The notes below the pieces were generated by a model. It was not told the DNA's origin. It saw only the letters and a list, made by a program, of their open reading frames with translations, and made no database searches. Both the position numbers and the translations under genes were made by a program. Positions 1 through 8,640 of a DNA stretch of 64,000 nucleotides are shown one piece after another; within the stretch, counting starts at the first letter, position 1, and each line of letters starts with the position of its first letter. This DNA comes from Scytonema sp035967975. Its GTDB lineage: Bacteria > Cyanobacteriota > Cyanobacteriia > Cyanobacteriales > Nostocaceae. Location of the stretch: the NCBI GenBank assembly GCA_035967975.1, contig JAWQFQ010000022.1, positions 4,991 through 68,990 on the forward strand. Direction: 5' to 3'.

Positions 1-70
1 CTAACTCTTCGGACACTTTGGAAATTAACCAAGCTTGAAGTTCTTCGGTGCTAAAGGTTTTAACTTGCAT
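1..70 (-). CDS. Acyl carrier protein, N-terminal part (runs off left edge)
   Basis: The reverse strand from position 70 reads MQVKTFSTEELQAWLISKVS and a few more residues. This is identical to the start of the complete 85-residue ACP at 34487-34744, so this is the first 23 codons of a paralogous ACP; the carrier serine lies outside the window. The upstream DNA (71 to about 220) also resembles the region upstream of the other ACP gene, including a shared stretch with TATAGGG and ATTTATGCAT, so gene and leader were duplicated together. A matching lipid-assembly operon may lie beyond the left edge. The identity is certain at protein level for the visible part; the function beyond being a carrier protein is unknown. 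Confidence 0.85.
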   Translation of the reverse strand, partial: MQVKTFSTEELQAWLISKVSEEL

Positions 71-291
71 TGTTATTTACTCCTCGAATAGAATAAGTAT
101 GGTCGAACAAATTACATAGTTGAGACTGTTAGCGTTGCAGATTGCAACTATGAAATCGTGTTATCTCGATTTCAGCCTCTGTGGACTTATAGGGGGTGGG
201 TTTGGAATTTATGCATCAATGCTTTAGGCGATATTGGAGTTAAGCGATCGCCTGTCAATACTGCAAGGGATACAATAACTGAGGAGCCACC

Positions 292-320
292 AAACCCGGT
301 ATCTTGGAGATACCGGGTTT
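292..320. repeat. GAAACCCGG-family hairpin, copy 1
   Basis: AAACCCGGTATC pairs with GATACCGGGTTT around a short loop. The same hairpin recurs at 4541-4573, 8507-8539, 12607-12639 and 34412-34444, each between genes. No T-run follows, so it is better read as a dispersed palindromic repeat than as a terminator. Confidence 0.75.
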
Positions 321-404
321 CTAATTGCTTATCTGAGTAGTATCAATACTTGTCGGTTCAGGGTCGCTGAGGCTTACCAAACCCGGTTTCTCTTTTTCGC
401 TATC

Positions 405-574
405 TAAGAGGATGTTTGAAAAGTGGTTGGCTGTAATTTTAAGCACTGGTTGATCCCCCCTAGCCCCCCTTAAAAAGCAGGGGAAATCTCTAACGGTCCC
501 CCTTTTTAAGGGGGATTTAGGGGGATGTAAAATGTGCATGCTACTGACGAGAAGACTTTTAAAACATCCTCTTA
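405..574. mobile_element. MITE-like element, copy 1 (about 170 bp)
   Basis: The ends are TAAGAGGATGTTTGAAAAG and its near-perfect inverse CTTTTAAAACATCCTCTTA. The interior has inverted runs of CCCCCTAG...CCCTT and AAGGGGGAT...GGGGGAT and the phrase TGTGCATGCTACTGA. The same 170-base unit occurs at 36801-36969 and 42542-42711, and a degenerate shorter relative at 26468-26590. Length, terminal inverted repeats, lack of coding capacity and multiple copies fit a non-autonomous element; the transposase that moves it is not in the window. Confidence 0.75.
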
Positions 575-1053
575 GGATGGCTGACTAGAGCACGGGCGAT
601 CGCACCCCACAGGGTGTGGGATGTAGGGGCTTCGGTTGTTCGCCCTCTACAGTGTATTGCATCCAACCGAGAATCGGTGTAGAGCGATCGCAAAAGTTTT
701 CGGTCTACTGAAGTTGTTTAAATAAGATTCTTTTCACAAATCATTTTTATTTAATAAGTTAAATTTATAGTTAACTCATAATTAATTTACACTTATCATT
801 AAATAATTTAAATGTCTTAACTGTCTTAACTGTCCTTGCATTTTTATCCAGACTATTATATAAGAAATAGTGAGTGTAATATTATGCACTTCAAAAAACT
901 CTAATACATCGTTCAAGCTTAAGTATTAATACTGTCAATTATTCTTTAAAATTTGTAATTATTATTACATAACATTCAACGATGATCGGAGTGAATGCGA
1001 ACAGTTGAAGGAAGGTTAATCATTATTTTTCAAGACATATCGGAAGGTTTTAT

Positions 1054-2544
1054 ATGAAAAAAGCTGGATTTATTGAGCGACATAATTTGTGGACAGAACA
1101 TCAAAAAGAAGAGTCTCAAAAGATTAAAGCCCTTGTCAAAGAACATAACCTATTGCTCATTCGCACTGCTTGGTCAGATCAACATGGCATTGTTCGCAGT
1201 AAGTCGCTTTTGCCCCAAGCGTTTTTCAGTGCTTTGGAAAATGGGATGCAAATTAGCACAGGTACATTTTTATTAGATACTGGGAGTGAGTTTGTATTTA
1301 ACCCTTTTATGAGTGGTAGTGGCTTAGAAATGCCTGAAATGACAGGTGCGCCAAATCTCGTGATTGTTCCTGACCCTCATACTTTCCGAATTGTGCCTTG
1401 GGCAAAACGGACTGGCTTGATTCTTTGCGACGAATACTTTCAAAATGGTCAAGCAATGCCTCTTTCGAGTCGAGGCATTTTACATCAATCTTTGGCAGAG
1501 TTGCACCAAAGAGGATTAGAGCATATTGTTGGATTGGAAGTTGAGTGGTATCTGGCAAAGTTGTCAGATCCAATCATACAACTTACCGATGTTGGTACTT
1601 TTGGAAAACCTGGCCAACCCCTTAAAGTTAGCGCTATTGAGCAAAGCTTTCAATATTTGTTGGAATCGCATAATCCTCAGATTCACGACTTACTGCTGAT
1701 TCTGGCAGAAAACCTAGTTGAAATGGGATTGCCTTTAAGAAGTGTGGAAAATGAAGGGGGTGCTGGTCAATTTGAATTTACCTTTGACCCGATGCCTGCA
1801 TTGCAAGCTGCCGATACAATGATGATGTTCCGAATGGCCACGAAACGAATCTGCCGTCAACAAGGTTACATCGCATCGTTTATGTCTCGTCATGCACTAC
1901 AAGGTTCTTGTTCCAATGGCTGGCACCTGCACCAATCCCTGATCGACCGAACTACAAGCGAGAATGTTTTCACTCCTACGAACCCCAACGCTATTATATC
2001 AGATTTAGGTAAGCATTTTGTTGGTGGAATTCTTAAACACGCCCATGCTGCTTGTGTTTTCACAAACCCGACCATTAACGGCTATAAAAGATTTAGACCA
2101 TTCTCCTTGGCTCCTGACCGCATAGGATGGGGATTGGAAAACCGAGGGGTCATGATTAGACTACAAGGCGGTTTTGATGACCCCAGCACTCGTATTGAAA
2201 ACCGAGTTGGTGAACCAGCAGCAAACCCCTATCTTTACATAGCATCACAATTAATTTGTGGGTTGGATGGGATAGATTGCCAGATTGATCCAGGTTCTCC
2301 AACAGAAGAACCTTATACTACAGAAAATCCAGCCTTACCTCAAACTTTGGTAGAAGCCATTTCATATCTGAGTCAAAGTACACTTTTTCGCCAAAAAATG
2401 GGAGAGCAATTTATTAACTTCATTATTAAAATGAAACAGAGTGAAATTAACCGCTTTTTGGAAGCTGTGGCTGACCAGTCTCCAGAGGAATATTTAAAGC
2501 AAGTCACTGACTGGGAGCAAAGAGAATATTTTGAATTATTTTAA
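1054..2544 (+). CDS. Glutamine-synthetase family protein (ATP-dependent glutamate-amine ligase)
   Basis: A 496-residue member of the glutamine synthetase superfamily. The fold's landmarks are present: an N-terminal beta-grasp region (about 30-125), paired metal-binding acids in GLEVEW (E162, E164) and VENEGGAGQFE (E232, E234, E241), the ATP/substrate signature NGWHLHQS (288-295), the NPTINGYKR loop (338-346), and an ENRVGEPAANPY segment near 390-400. It differs from housekeeping GlnA in length and sequence, so it could be a gamma-glutamyl-amine (polyamine or anilide) ligase rather than an ammonia-assimilating enzyme; the amine partner cannot be told from sequence. The ATG is preceded by GGAAGG at 1041-1046. 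A hairpin terminator follows at 2608-2627. The next gene on the same strand is a MATE exporter. Confidence 0.8.
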   Translation: MKKAGFIERHNLWTEHQKEESQKIKALVKEHNLLLIRTAWSDQHGIVRSKSLLPQAFFSALENGMQISTGTFLLDTGSEFVFNPFMSGSGLEMPEMTGAPNLVIVPDPHTFRIVPWAKRTGLILCDEYFQNGQAMPLSSRGILHQSLAELHQRGLEHIVGLEVEWYLAKLSDPIIQLTDVGTFGKPGQPLKVSAIEQSFQYLLESHNPQIHDLLLILAENLVEMGLPLRSVENEGGAGQFEFTFDPMPALQAADTMMMFRMATKRICRQQGYIASFMSRHALQGSCSNGWHLHQSLIDRTTSENVFTPTNPNAIISDLGKHFVGGILKHAHAACVFTNPTINGYKRFRPFSLAPDRIGWGLENRGVMIRLQGGFDDPSTRIENRVGEPAANPYLYIASQLICGLDGIDCQIDPGSPTEEPYTTENPALPQTLVEAISYLSQSTLFRQKMGEQFINFIIKMKQSEINRFLEAVADQSPEEYLKQVTDWEQREYFELF

Positions 2545-2902
2545 ATCTTTGAGAATCAGTACAATGTCTGTTGTATACGAAAACAACAAGATACTGTAAT
2601 AATATCAAAAGCCTTTCTAGGCTTTTAGCTCAAAATCAAATCCCTATTTTTCAACCATCGTGTGATTTTGCCGTATTTTTGTGATATATCATTTTGCTCA
2701 AGGTATTGGTTGAGAAATCGGCTTTCTAATTGTCGCGCTTCCCTTGCAGTATTGACTACAATCTTGGCAATTCATGGAGAGCAAGCAAAAGGGAAGAAGC
2801 TGGATATATTTGTCACAGCTCATAATTAACGATCGCCGAAGCGACGACTCACTAGTTAGAATACCAGTGTAGAATTATTTACAGTTTGCTTGCACTTCTT
2901 TC
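2545..2902. other. Intergenic region with a possible coding remnant on the minus strand
   Basis: Besides the terminator, the reverse strand has an open stretch of about 48 codons (2629-2771, stop TAA at 2626-2628) that reads like a protein C-terminus: ARQLESRFLNQYL, then KYGKITRWLKNRD. It has no start codon and is interrupted upstream by a stop. I do not recognise the family. It may be the tail of a decayed gene. Confidence 0.35.
2608..2630 (+). terminator. Rho-independent-like terminator after the GS-family gene
   Basis: AAAAGCC (2608-2614) pairs with GGCTTTT (2621-2627) around a six-base loop, 63 bases after the stop codon. The stem itself ends in T's, and it could act in either direction. 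Confidence 0.55.
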
Positions 2903-4258
2903 ATGAACATCACTCTCCCAAACCAATACGACTTCCTTCCTCGCTTTTCGCGACTAGCATTCGTCAATGTGCTTTCCAACATCATGGAGCCTCTGGCTGG
3001 GACAATCAGTATAGCGTTCTTGGGTCATCTGAGCAAAATCGATCATCTAGCAGGAGTGACTCTTTGTGCCACCCTATTTAGCGTAATATATTCGATTATC
3101 AGCTTTTTACGGATGGGAATCACTGGAGTGACAGCGCAAGCGGTGGGACGGGATGACCATGAGGAGATGCTACTTGTTGGACTGCGAAATGGTTTGATTG
3201 CACTGGGTATAGGCGGACTGTTTCTATTGTTGCAATATCCTCTGCAACAGTTATGGTTTGGCATCATGAGTGCGACTCCAGAAGTTAAGGCATCAGGTAT
3301 TGACTATTTCTATGCCCGAATCTGGGGAGCGCCTGCGGTTGTCCTCAATTTAGTGATAATCGGGTGGTTTCTCGGACGGGAGATGAGTGGCTGTGTATTG
3401 CTGATGTCGATGGTGTGTAATGTGGCTAATATTGCGTTTGATTACCTGTTTATTGTCCATTGGGACTGGGCAAGCACGGGGGCTGGTTGTTCCCAGACAA
3501 TAAGCCAGTATCTCATGTTAGTGGTAGGCATAACTTTAGCAAGTCTTAAAACTGACTGGAAGGACGCTCCACATGCAGTCAAAAAGTTTTGGAATGCTAA
3601 TGCTTTTAAAGCGGCTTTGACCCTCAATAGTAATCTCTTCATTAGGTCTTCAGCTAATGTGTTTGTCTGGACCGTTTTCACGGCTCTGAGTTCTACAATG
3701 GGGACAACTGTCTTGGCTGAAAATGCCTTACTCTTACAAATACTCTTGATTTCCGTCTACATTTTTGAGGGAATAGGATTTGCTGCGGAGACTTTGAGCG
3801 GAAAGTTTAAAGGACAACAAGCAAATGAGCGGTTATTACCCGTATTGCAAGTAACGGTAGGAAGCAGCTTACAGTTAGGACTAATTATTGCCCTAGTGTG
3901 TATCCTGTTTCCTGAGACAGTTTTTGGGTTATTAACCAATCACAACGAGGTAACTTCGCTTATTAAAAACTATCTTCCTTGGCTATTCTTCGTGCTGGAA
4001 TTGTTGTCAGTTTCTCTGATACTAGATGGCTACTTTGCGGGTTTAGCCTTAGGGGTAGAAATACGCAACGCCTCATTAAGCGGAGCGATGTTGGGATTTT
4101 TACCCCTAGCGCTCGTGGCATGGTATTATCATGACAATTATATTTTATGGTTTGCTGTGTCAGTGTCAATGGTAACAAAATTAATAGTGCTTGGGGTACA
4201 GGTGCAAAAGACATTGAAGGATCAACCAGATGTTTTTACAGGCGAGTCTTCTGTCTAA
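2903..4258 (+). CDS. MATE family efflux transporter
   Basis: A 451-residue polytopic membrane protein with about 12 hydrophobic segments. It begins with the typical MATE N-terminus (LPRFSRLAFVNVLSNIMEPLAGTISIAFLGHL) and has the conserved QAVGRDD loop near residues 75-80, where MATE proteins carry Q-A-x-G. MATE proteins are inner-membrane Na+ or H+ antiporters that export drugs or small metabolites. The protein is full length for the family. The start ATG lies 644 bases from the right end of no other gene: the preceding GS-family gene ends at 2544 and has its own terminator, so cotranscription is unlikely. Substrate unknown; export of a local metabolite is only a guess from position. Confidence 0.88.
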   Translation: MNITLPNQYDFLPRFSRLAFVNVLSNIMEPLAGTISIAFLGHLSKIDHLAGVTLCATLFSVIYSIISFLRMGITGVTAQAVGRDDHEEMLLVGLRNGLIALGIGGLFLLLQYPLQQLWFGIMSATPEVKASGIDYFYARIWGAPAVVLNLVIIGWFLGREMSGCVLLMSMVCNVANIAFDYLFIVHWDWASTGAGCSQTISQYLMLVVGITLASLKTDWKDAPHAVKKFWNANAFKAALTLNSNLFIRSSANVFVWTVFTALSSTMGTTVLAENALLLQILLISVYIFEGIGFAAETLSGKFKGQQANERLLPVLQVTVGSSLQLGLIIALVCILFPETVFGLLTNHNEVTSLIKNYLPWLFFVLELLSVSLILDGYFAGLALGVEIRNASLSGAMLGFLPLALVAWYYHDNYILWFAVSVSMVTKLIVLGVQVQKTLKDQPDVFTGESSV

Positions 4259-4676
4259 ATTACGCATAACGGATCTGGCGTATTGCTGGATCGTCAAAAC
4301 CATTACTAAATCCATTGCTTCAGCTAGCTTTTTATCAGCCTATCAAAAGTCTCACCAAACGCACCATCTTGAGACTCTCCCAAAATCTCGCACAATTCTG
4401 CACCCTGATTTTGCTGACGCCCTTGGCGCAACTCTTCAAAAGAGCGAAATACGTGGTTGGTGATTCTTGTATACTAGTGCAAGAAATTATGTAGCAATCA
4501 TAAACTATTTGTGAGAAGATACTGATCTCCAGTGAGCCTCAGAAACCCGGTATCTCAAAGATACCGGGTTTCTATAATCTCACGAATGATTTCAGATTAC
4601 TATATTACCAAAAGACCTACTGGACTCAATGTTAGATTGCTGTTATTCAGTAGCTTCTACTCTTAAGGAGAATGTC
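4259..4676. other. Leader region of exoprotein 1, duplicated at 8432-8640
   Basis: From about 4461 to 4676 this sequence is nearly identical to 8432-8640: both contain AAATTATGTAGCAATCATAA, the GAAACCCGG hairpin, and the block from CCAAAAGACCTACTGGACTC to the ATG. The duplication unit of the exoprotein genes therefore includes about 210 bases of upstream DNA, presumably with the promoter. The portion 4259-4460 holds no gene that I can support. Confidence 0.7.
4541..4573. repeat. GAAACCCGG-family hairpin, copy 2
   Basis: AGAAACCCGGTATC pairs perfectly with GATACCGGGTTTCT around TCAAA-type loop sequence. It lies in the leader of the first exoprotein gene, about 100 bases upstream of its start, where it could shape the 5' end of the mRNA. 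The identical hairpin sits in the leader of the second exoprotein gene. Confidence 0.75.
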
Positions 4677-7600
4677 ATGTCTGAACGGGCAGAGTCTTTA
4701 TACAGGTTGCATGGATTGGGGATTGTTATCTGTAGTGCAATAGTTTTATGGTCAAGTAGCTTATGGGCTCAGGTCGTACCAGATAATACTCTTCCTCAAA
4801 ATTCTAATGTCACGACAGATGGTAACACCTTCAACATCAATGGTGGAAGCCAAGCAGGTAGTAATTTGTTTCACAGCTTCCAACAGTTTTCCGTTCCTAC
4901 TGGCAAACAAGCAATATTTAACAATACTCTAGACATACAGAATATTATTAGCAGGGTCACAGGTAGGTCGATTTCTAATATTGATGGATTGATTCGAGCT
5001 TCGGGAACAGCAAATTTGTTTCTGATTAATCCCAATGGAATCATCTTTGGTTCAAATGCCAGATTAGATATTGGGGGTTCGTTTATTGGAAGTAGTGCTT
5101 CTAGTTTGAAGTTTGCGGATGGGACACAATTGGATGTGAGCAATCCCAGCGCTACGCCGTTGTTAACAATGAGTGTACCATCGGGATTGCAGTTTGGAAA
5201 CCGGACAAGTGGTGCCATTGTTAATGCAGGGAACTTAAGGGTTCGTCCGCAACAAAACTTAACTTTACTGGGGAGCAAAATCATCAACACTGGACAACTG
5301 AGCGCACCAGGGGGTGAGGTCACTTTAGGAGCACTAGCGGGTGTCGGTGAAGCTCGGTTTGGACAAGCAGGCTCAGTCTTGAGTCTCAAAATTCTGGGTG
5401 AAAATCAAGTAAATAATCATACATTAGGTGGAGAGACAATATCATCAAACCCATCTTGGCCAGTGGAATTAGCTGGAATACCAGTACCGAATCAACCAGG
5501 AACTGCGATCGCCACAGGTAGTATTGATGTCTCTGGTCAAGTAGGAGGTAGCGTAAAAATACTGGGAGAGCAAGTAGGAGTGTATCCAGGGACACTCATC
5601 AACGCTTCTGGAGATAGTGGCGGGGGTCAAGTTTTGCTTGGTGGAGATTACCAAGGACGAGGAGAACTGCTCAACGCCACTGCAATCTATGTCAGTCCCA
5701 GTGCGACGATTCAAGCCAATGCCCAGACTCAAGGCAATGGTGGTAAGATTGTGGTCTGGAGCGATCGCTCTACCCGCGCCTATGGTAGTTTCCAGGCAAA
5801 AGGAGGGGCGCAGTCTGGGAATGGAGGCTTGATTGAAACATCGAGTGCTAAGTTTCTGGATATCACAGGTATTAAAGTAGACGCCAGTGCAACTTCTGGT
5901 TTCGGTGGAACTTGGTTACTCGACCCACGCAATGTCACCTTAGCTTACACTGATACGGTAAATACTACCATCAGTGGTGATAATGGCAACATATTCACAG
6001 CCACAGGGGATGATGCGGTGGTAAATATCCCAGACATAGAAACACAATTGAATGCTGGAACAAATGTAACCATTAGTACAGGCAGCACTGGAAATCAAGA
6101 TGGTAATATCATTGCCGATGGGTTCGGTATCACCAAATCGACAGCAAGCCCGGTGACTTTGACTCTTCAAGCCGCAAATGATATTAATTTACAAAATTTT
6201 GGGCTCAATTCCAATAATGGTTTTCTTAATATTCAACTGCTTGCAGATAGCGATGGGAATGGTCAGGGCAATATCAACATCAGCAGTGGTGGAATTCAAA
6301 CCGCAGGAGGACAGTTTACCGCAACTGCAGGGGGTACTTTTTCTTTAAAAAGTGCTGGTATCAAAAGTGATAATTCTAGTAATAATAATGCTGCACCCAT
6401 TGTTCTGACTGCTGATGCAATTACTTTGGAAAGTACGGGGATTGATAGTAATACGACTTCCGATGCTAAAGCTGGTGATATCACTGTTAGCGCTAACTCA
6501 ATTTCACTCTTAGGTAGCAGTGGTATTAATAGTAACAGTAATGGTCGGGGTCAAGCTGGTACAGTCAACATTAAGACAGGTGGACTTCTGCTTCAAAACC
6601 AAAGCGGCATTGGCAGCACTGCCAAGAATAGTGGCAATGCTGGAGATGTAAACATCACAGCTGATATTATTAAAGTCAGCAACCAAGGTGGGATAAAAAG
6701 CGACACAGAAGCTCAGGGTAACGCCGGAACCATCTCTTTGAAAACTGGTTCTCTTACCGTGGAAAATATGAGTGGTATTAGCAGCAATGCTTTGAGTAAC
6801 AGTACGGGTAATGCAGGAACAATCAATATTACTGCTGACTCTGTTGCCATCCAGGGAAAGCAAGGAGGAATCAGTAGTAATACAGAAGGACAGGGTAATG
6901 CTGGCACCATCAATATCAATACCACCTCTTTTTCAATGAGAGCATCAGAAAGTGGTGTTTCTACTGATGCTAGGGAGAATAGCACAGGTAATGCTGGACG
7001 CATTAACATTATTGCTGATTCCATTTTGATAGAAAGCAATGAAAAAGGTGCTGGGATTAGCAGTGAAACTCGCAGTAGTGGTAACGCTGGCGAAATAAAA
7101 GTTAAAACTAACACACTTACACTTAGAAATGGCAGCAATATTACCACGAGTACCTTTAATGACCAGACCACAGGTAACGCAGGAAGAGTTGAAGTAGAGG
7201 CAAAATCCGTTTTATTTGAAAACGATATTCCTGGTATAAACAGTGGTTTGGGCAGTGTGACTCGGGGAACGGGCAAAGGTGGGGAAATTATTCTCAATGC
7301 AGACACTATTGTATTCCGAAATCGAGGAGGAATTGGAATCAACACCGAAGGTCAAGGAGATGCGGGAACACTGAGGCTAACAGCTAATTCGTTGGAGATA
7401 GATGGCGGAGGAATTGCTAGTGAAAATCGGGGTAATGGTACAGGAGGAAATATTAATTTAAGGATTAATGGACAGTTATTTGTACGTAATGCAAGCATAT
7501 CCGCGTCTTCTAAATCAACCGATACTAGTAACACCCTCTTAGGTGCAGCGGGCAATATTGATATTGAGGCTAACTCCTTACGTTTGGATAATGGTTTTAT

Positions 7601-8396
7601 TCAAGGAGAAACAACCTCAGGGGATGGCGGTAATATTCAATTGCGCGTGTCTGACTTATTAGTGCTACGACGGAACAGTCAAATTTCTACTACCGCAGGT
7701 ACCGCAAATGCTGGAGGTAATGGTGGTAACATTACTATTGATGCTCGCAATGGCTTCATCGTTGCTGTTCCTAATGAAAATAGTGACATTACTGCCAATG
7801 CGTTTAGCGGTGACGGTGGGTTTATTAATATCAACGCCATTAACATCTTCGGGTTGCAGCTACGTAGTGGAGCAGACATAGTGAAATTATTAGGAACAAC
7901 TGACCCAACCAAACTCGATCCACGCCAGCTACGAACAAGTGACATTACGGCATTTTCTCAGCAAAATCCTTTTCTAAATACATTCGCTGGAAGGATAGAA
8001 GAACCTAACTTTGACTTAGGATTAGTGGAACTGCCTATAGTGTTAGCTGATGCCTCAAATTTAGTCAATACTGGCTGTTCTGCCATTGCTAGCACAATCG
8101 ACGCACAAGGAAGCAAATTTGTTATCACTGGACGTGGCGGGTTACCGCCTTCTCCGGACGATTTCCTTAGTCCTGATGTCTTGTGGTCTGATACTCGTGT
8201 GTCAAATCTGACATCACAACAGCAGCGCCCAATCAAACCGACAACTCAATCACTTTCCAATTCAGATGTTGTGGAAATTGTACCTGCTACTGGTTGGGTA
8301 TTCAATGGCAACGGTGAAGTGACTCTTATCTCCCATGCATCTGGTGCTACTGCTACTGGTTCTACTCCCGCTACTTCTAACGGTAAATGTAGGTGA
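4677..8396 (+). CDS. Two-partner-secretion exoprotein (filamentous hemagglutinin / S-layer-like), copy 1
   Basis: A 1239-residue secreted protein. An N-terminal signal peptide (hydrophobic GIVICSAIVLWSSSLWA, cleavage probably before QVVPD at 32) leads into the hemagglutination-activity TPS domain (about 35-160), with the NPNGI motif at 118-122 that is conserved in TpsA proteins. The middle and C-terminal parts are Gly/Asn/Ser-rich repeats (GNAGTI, GQGNAG, SNTEGQG) expected to form a beta-helix. The end has the NTGCSAI...VTGRGGLPPSP signature of cyanobacterial members. TpsA proteins are exported through an Omp85-like TpsB pore, which is not in this window. I chose ATG 4677 over the in-frame ATG at 4629 because AAGGAG lies just upstream and the signal peptide then starts normally. 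It is a tandem paralogue of 8641-12492. Confidence 0.85.
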   Translation: MSERAESLYRLHGLGIVICSAIVLWSSSLWAQVVPDNTLPQNSNVTTDGNTFNINGGSQAGSNLFHSFQQFSVPTGKQAIFNNTLDIQNIISRVTGRSISNIDGLIRASGTANLFLINPNGIIFGSNARLDIGGSFIGSSASSLKFADGTQLDVSNPSATPLLTMSVPSGLQFGNRTSGAIVNAGNLRVRPQQNLTLLGSKIINTGQLSAPGGEVTLGALAGVGEARFGQAGSVLSLKILGENQVNNHTLGGETISSNPSWPVELAGIPVPNQPGTAIATGSIDVSGQVGGSVKILGEQVGVYPGTLINASGDSGGGQVLLGGDYQGRGELLNATAIYVSPSATIQANAQTQGNGGKIVVWSDRSTRAYGSFQAKGGAQSGNGGLIETSSAKFLDITGIKVDASATSGFGGTWLLDPRNVTLAYTDTVNTTISGDNGNIFTATGDDAVVNIPDIETQLNAGTNVTISTGSTGNQDGNIIADGFGITKSTASPVTLTLQAANDINLQNFGLNSNNGFLNIQLLADSDGNGQGNINISSGGIQTAGGQFTATAGGTFSLKSAGIKSDNSSNNNAAPIVLTADAITLESTGIDSNTTSDAKAGDITVSANSISLLGSSGINSNSNGRGQAGTVNIKTGGLLLQNQSGIGSTAKNSGNAGDVNITADIIKVSNQGGIKSDTEAQGNAGTISLKTGSLTVENMSGISSNALSNSTGNAGTINITADSVAIQGKQGGISSNTEGQGNAGTININTTSFSMRASESGVSTDARENSTGNAGRINIIADSILIESNEKGAGISSETRSSGNAGEIKVKTNTLTLRNGSNITTSTFNDQTTGNAGRVEVEAKSVLFENDIPGINSGLGSVTRGTGKGGEIILNADTIVFRNRGGIGINTEGQGDAGTLRLTANSLEIDGGGIASENRGNGTGGNINLRINGQLFVRNASISASSKSTDTSNTLLGAAGNIDIEANSLRLDNGFIQGETTSGDGGNIQLRVSDLLVLRRNSQISTTAGTANAGGNGGNITIDARNGFIVAVPNENSDITANAFSGDGGFININAINIFGLQLRSGADIVKLLGTTDPTKLDPRQLRTSDITAFSQQNPFLNTFAGRIEEPNFDLGLVELPIVLADASNLVNTGCSAIASTIDAQGSKFVITGRGGLPPSPDDFLSPDVLWSDTRVSNLTSQQQRPIKPTTQSLSNSDVVEIVPATGWVFNGNGEVTLISHASGATATGSTPATSNGKCR

Positions 8397-8506
8397 TTGG
8401 CAAGATTGTAACACATATTTGCAAAATACCTGGTTCAGATTCTTGTATCCTAGTAGAGGAAATTATGTAGCAATCATAAACTATTTGTGAGAAGATACTG
8501 AGCCCC

Positions 8507-8539
8507 AGAAACCCGGTATCTCAAAGATACCGGGTTTCT
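8507..8539. repeat. GAAACCCGG-family hairpin, copy 3
   Basis: Same perfect hairpin as at 4541-4573, in the equivalent place in the leader of the second exoprotein gene. Its conservation in both leaders follows from the tandem duplication and does not by itself prove function. Confidence 0.75.
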
Positions 8540-8640
8540 ATAATCTCACGAATGATTTTGGACTGCTATTACCAAAAGACCTACTGGACTCAATGTCAAA
8601 TGACTGTTGTTCAGTAGCTTCTACTTTCAAGGAGAATGTC

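Larger units (their letters stand above)
71..1053. other. Intergenic region, repeat-rich, no gene seen
   Basis: No convincing gene is present. The stretch holds a hairpin of the GAAACCCGG family (292-320) inside a roughly 100-base element bounded by CAATACTGCAAGGGATA-like sequence, then a MITE-like element at 405-574, then HIP1 sites. The last 330 bases (about 720-1053) are very AT-rich and probably carry the promoter of the glutamine-synthetase-like gene. The short open frame at 158-340 crosses the hairpin and has no ribosome binding site or recognisable sequence. Confidence 0.6.

Noticed and set aside
158..340. 60-codon frame on the plus strand
   Set aside because: Runs through the 292-320 hairpin repeat, has no ribosome binding site and no recognisable sequence.
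1054..2544. Calling this gene housekeeping glnA
   Set aside because: Length, N-terminus and surrounding motifs differ from the cyanobacterial GlnA I know; only the superfamily is supported.
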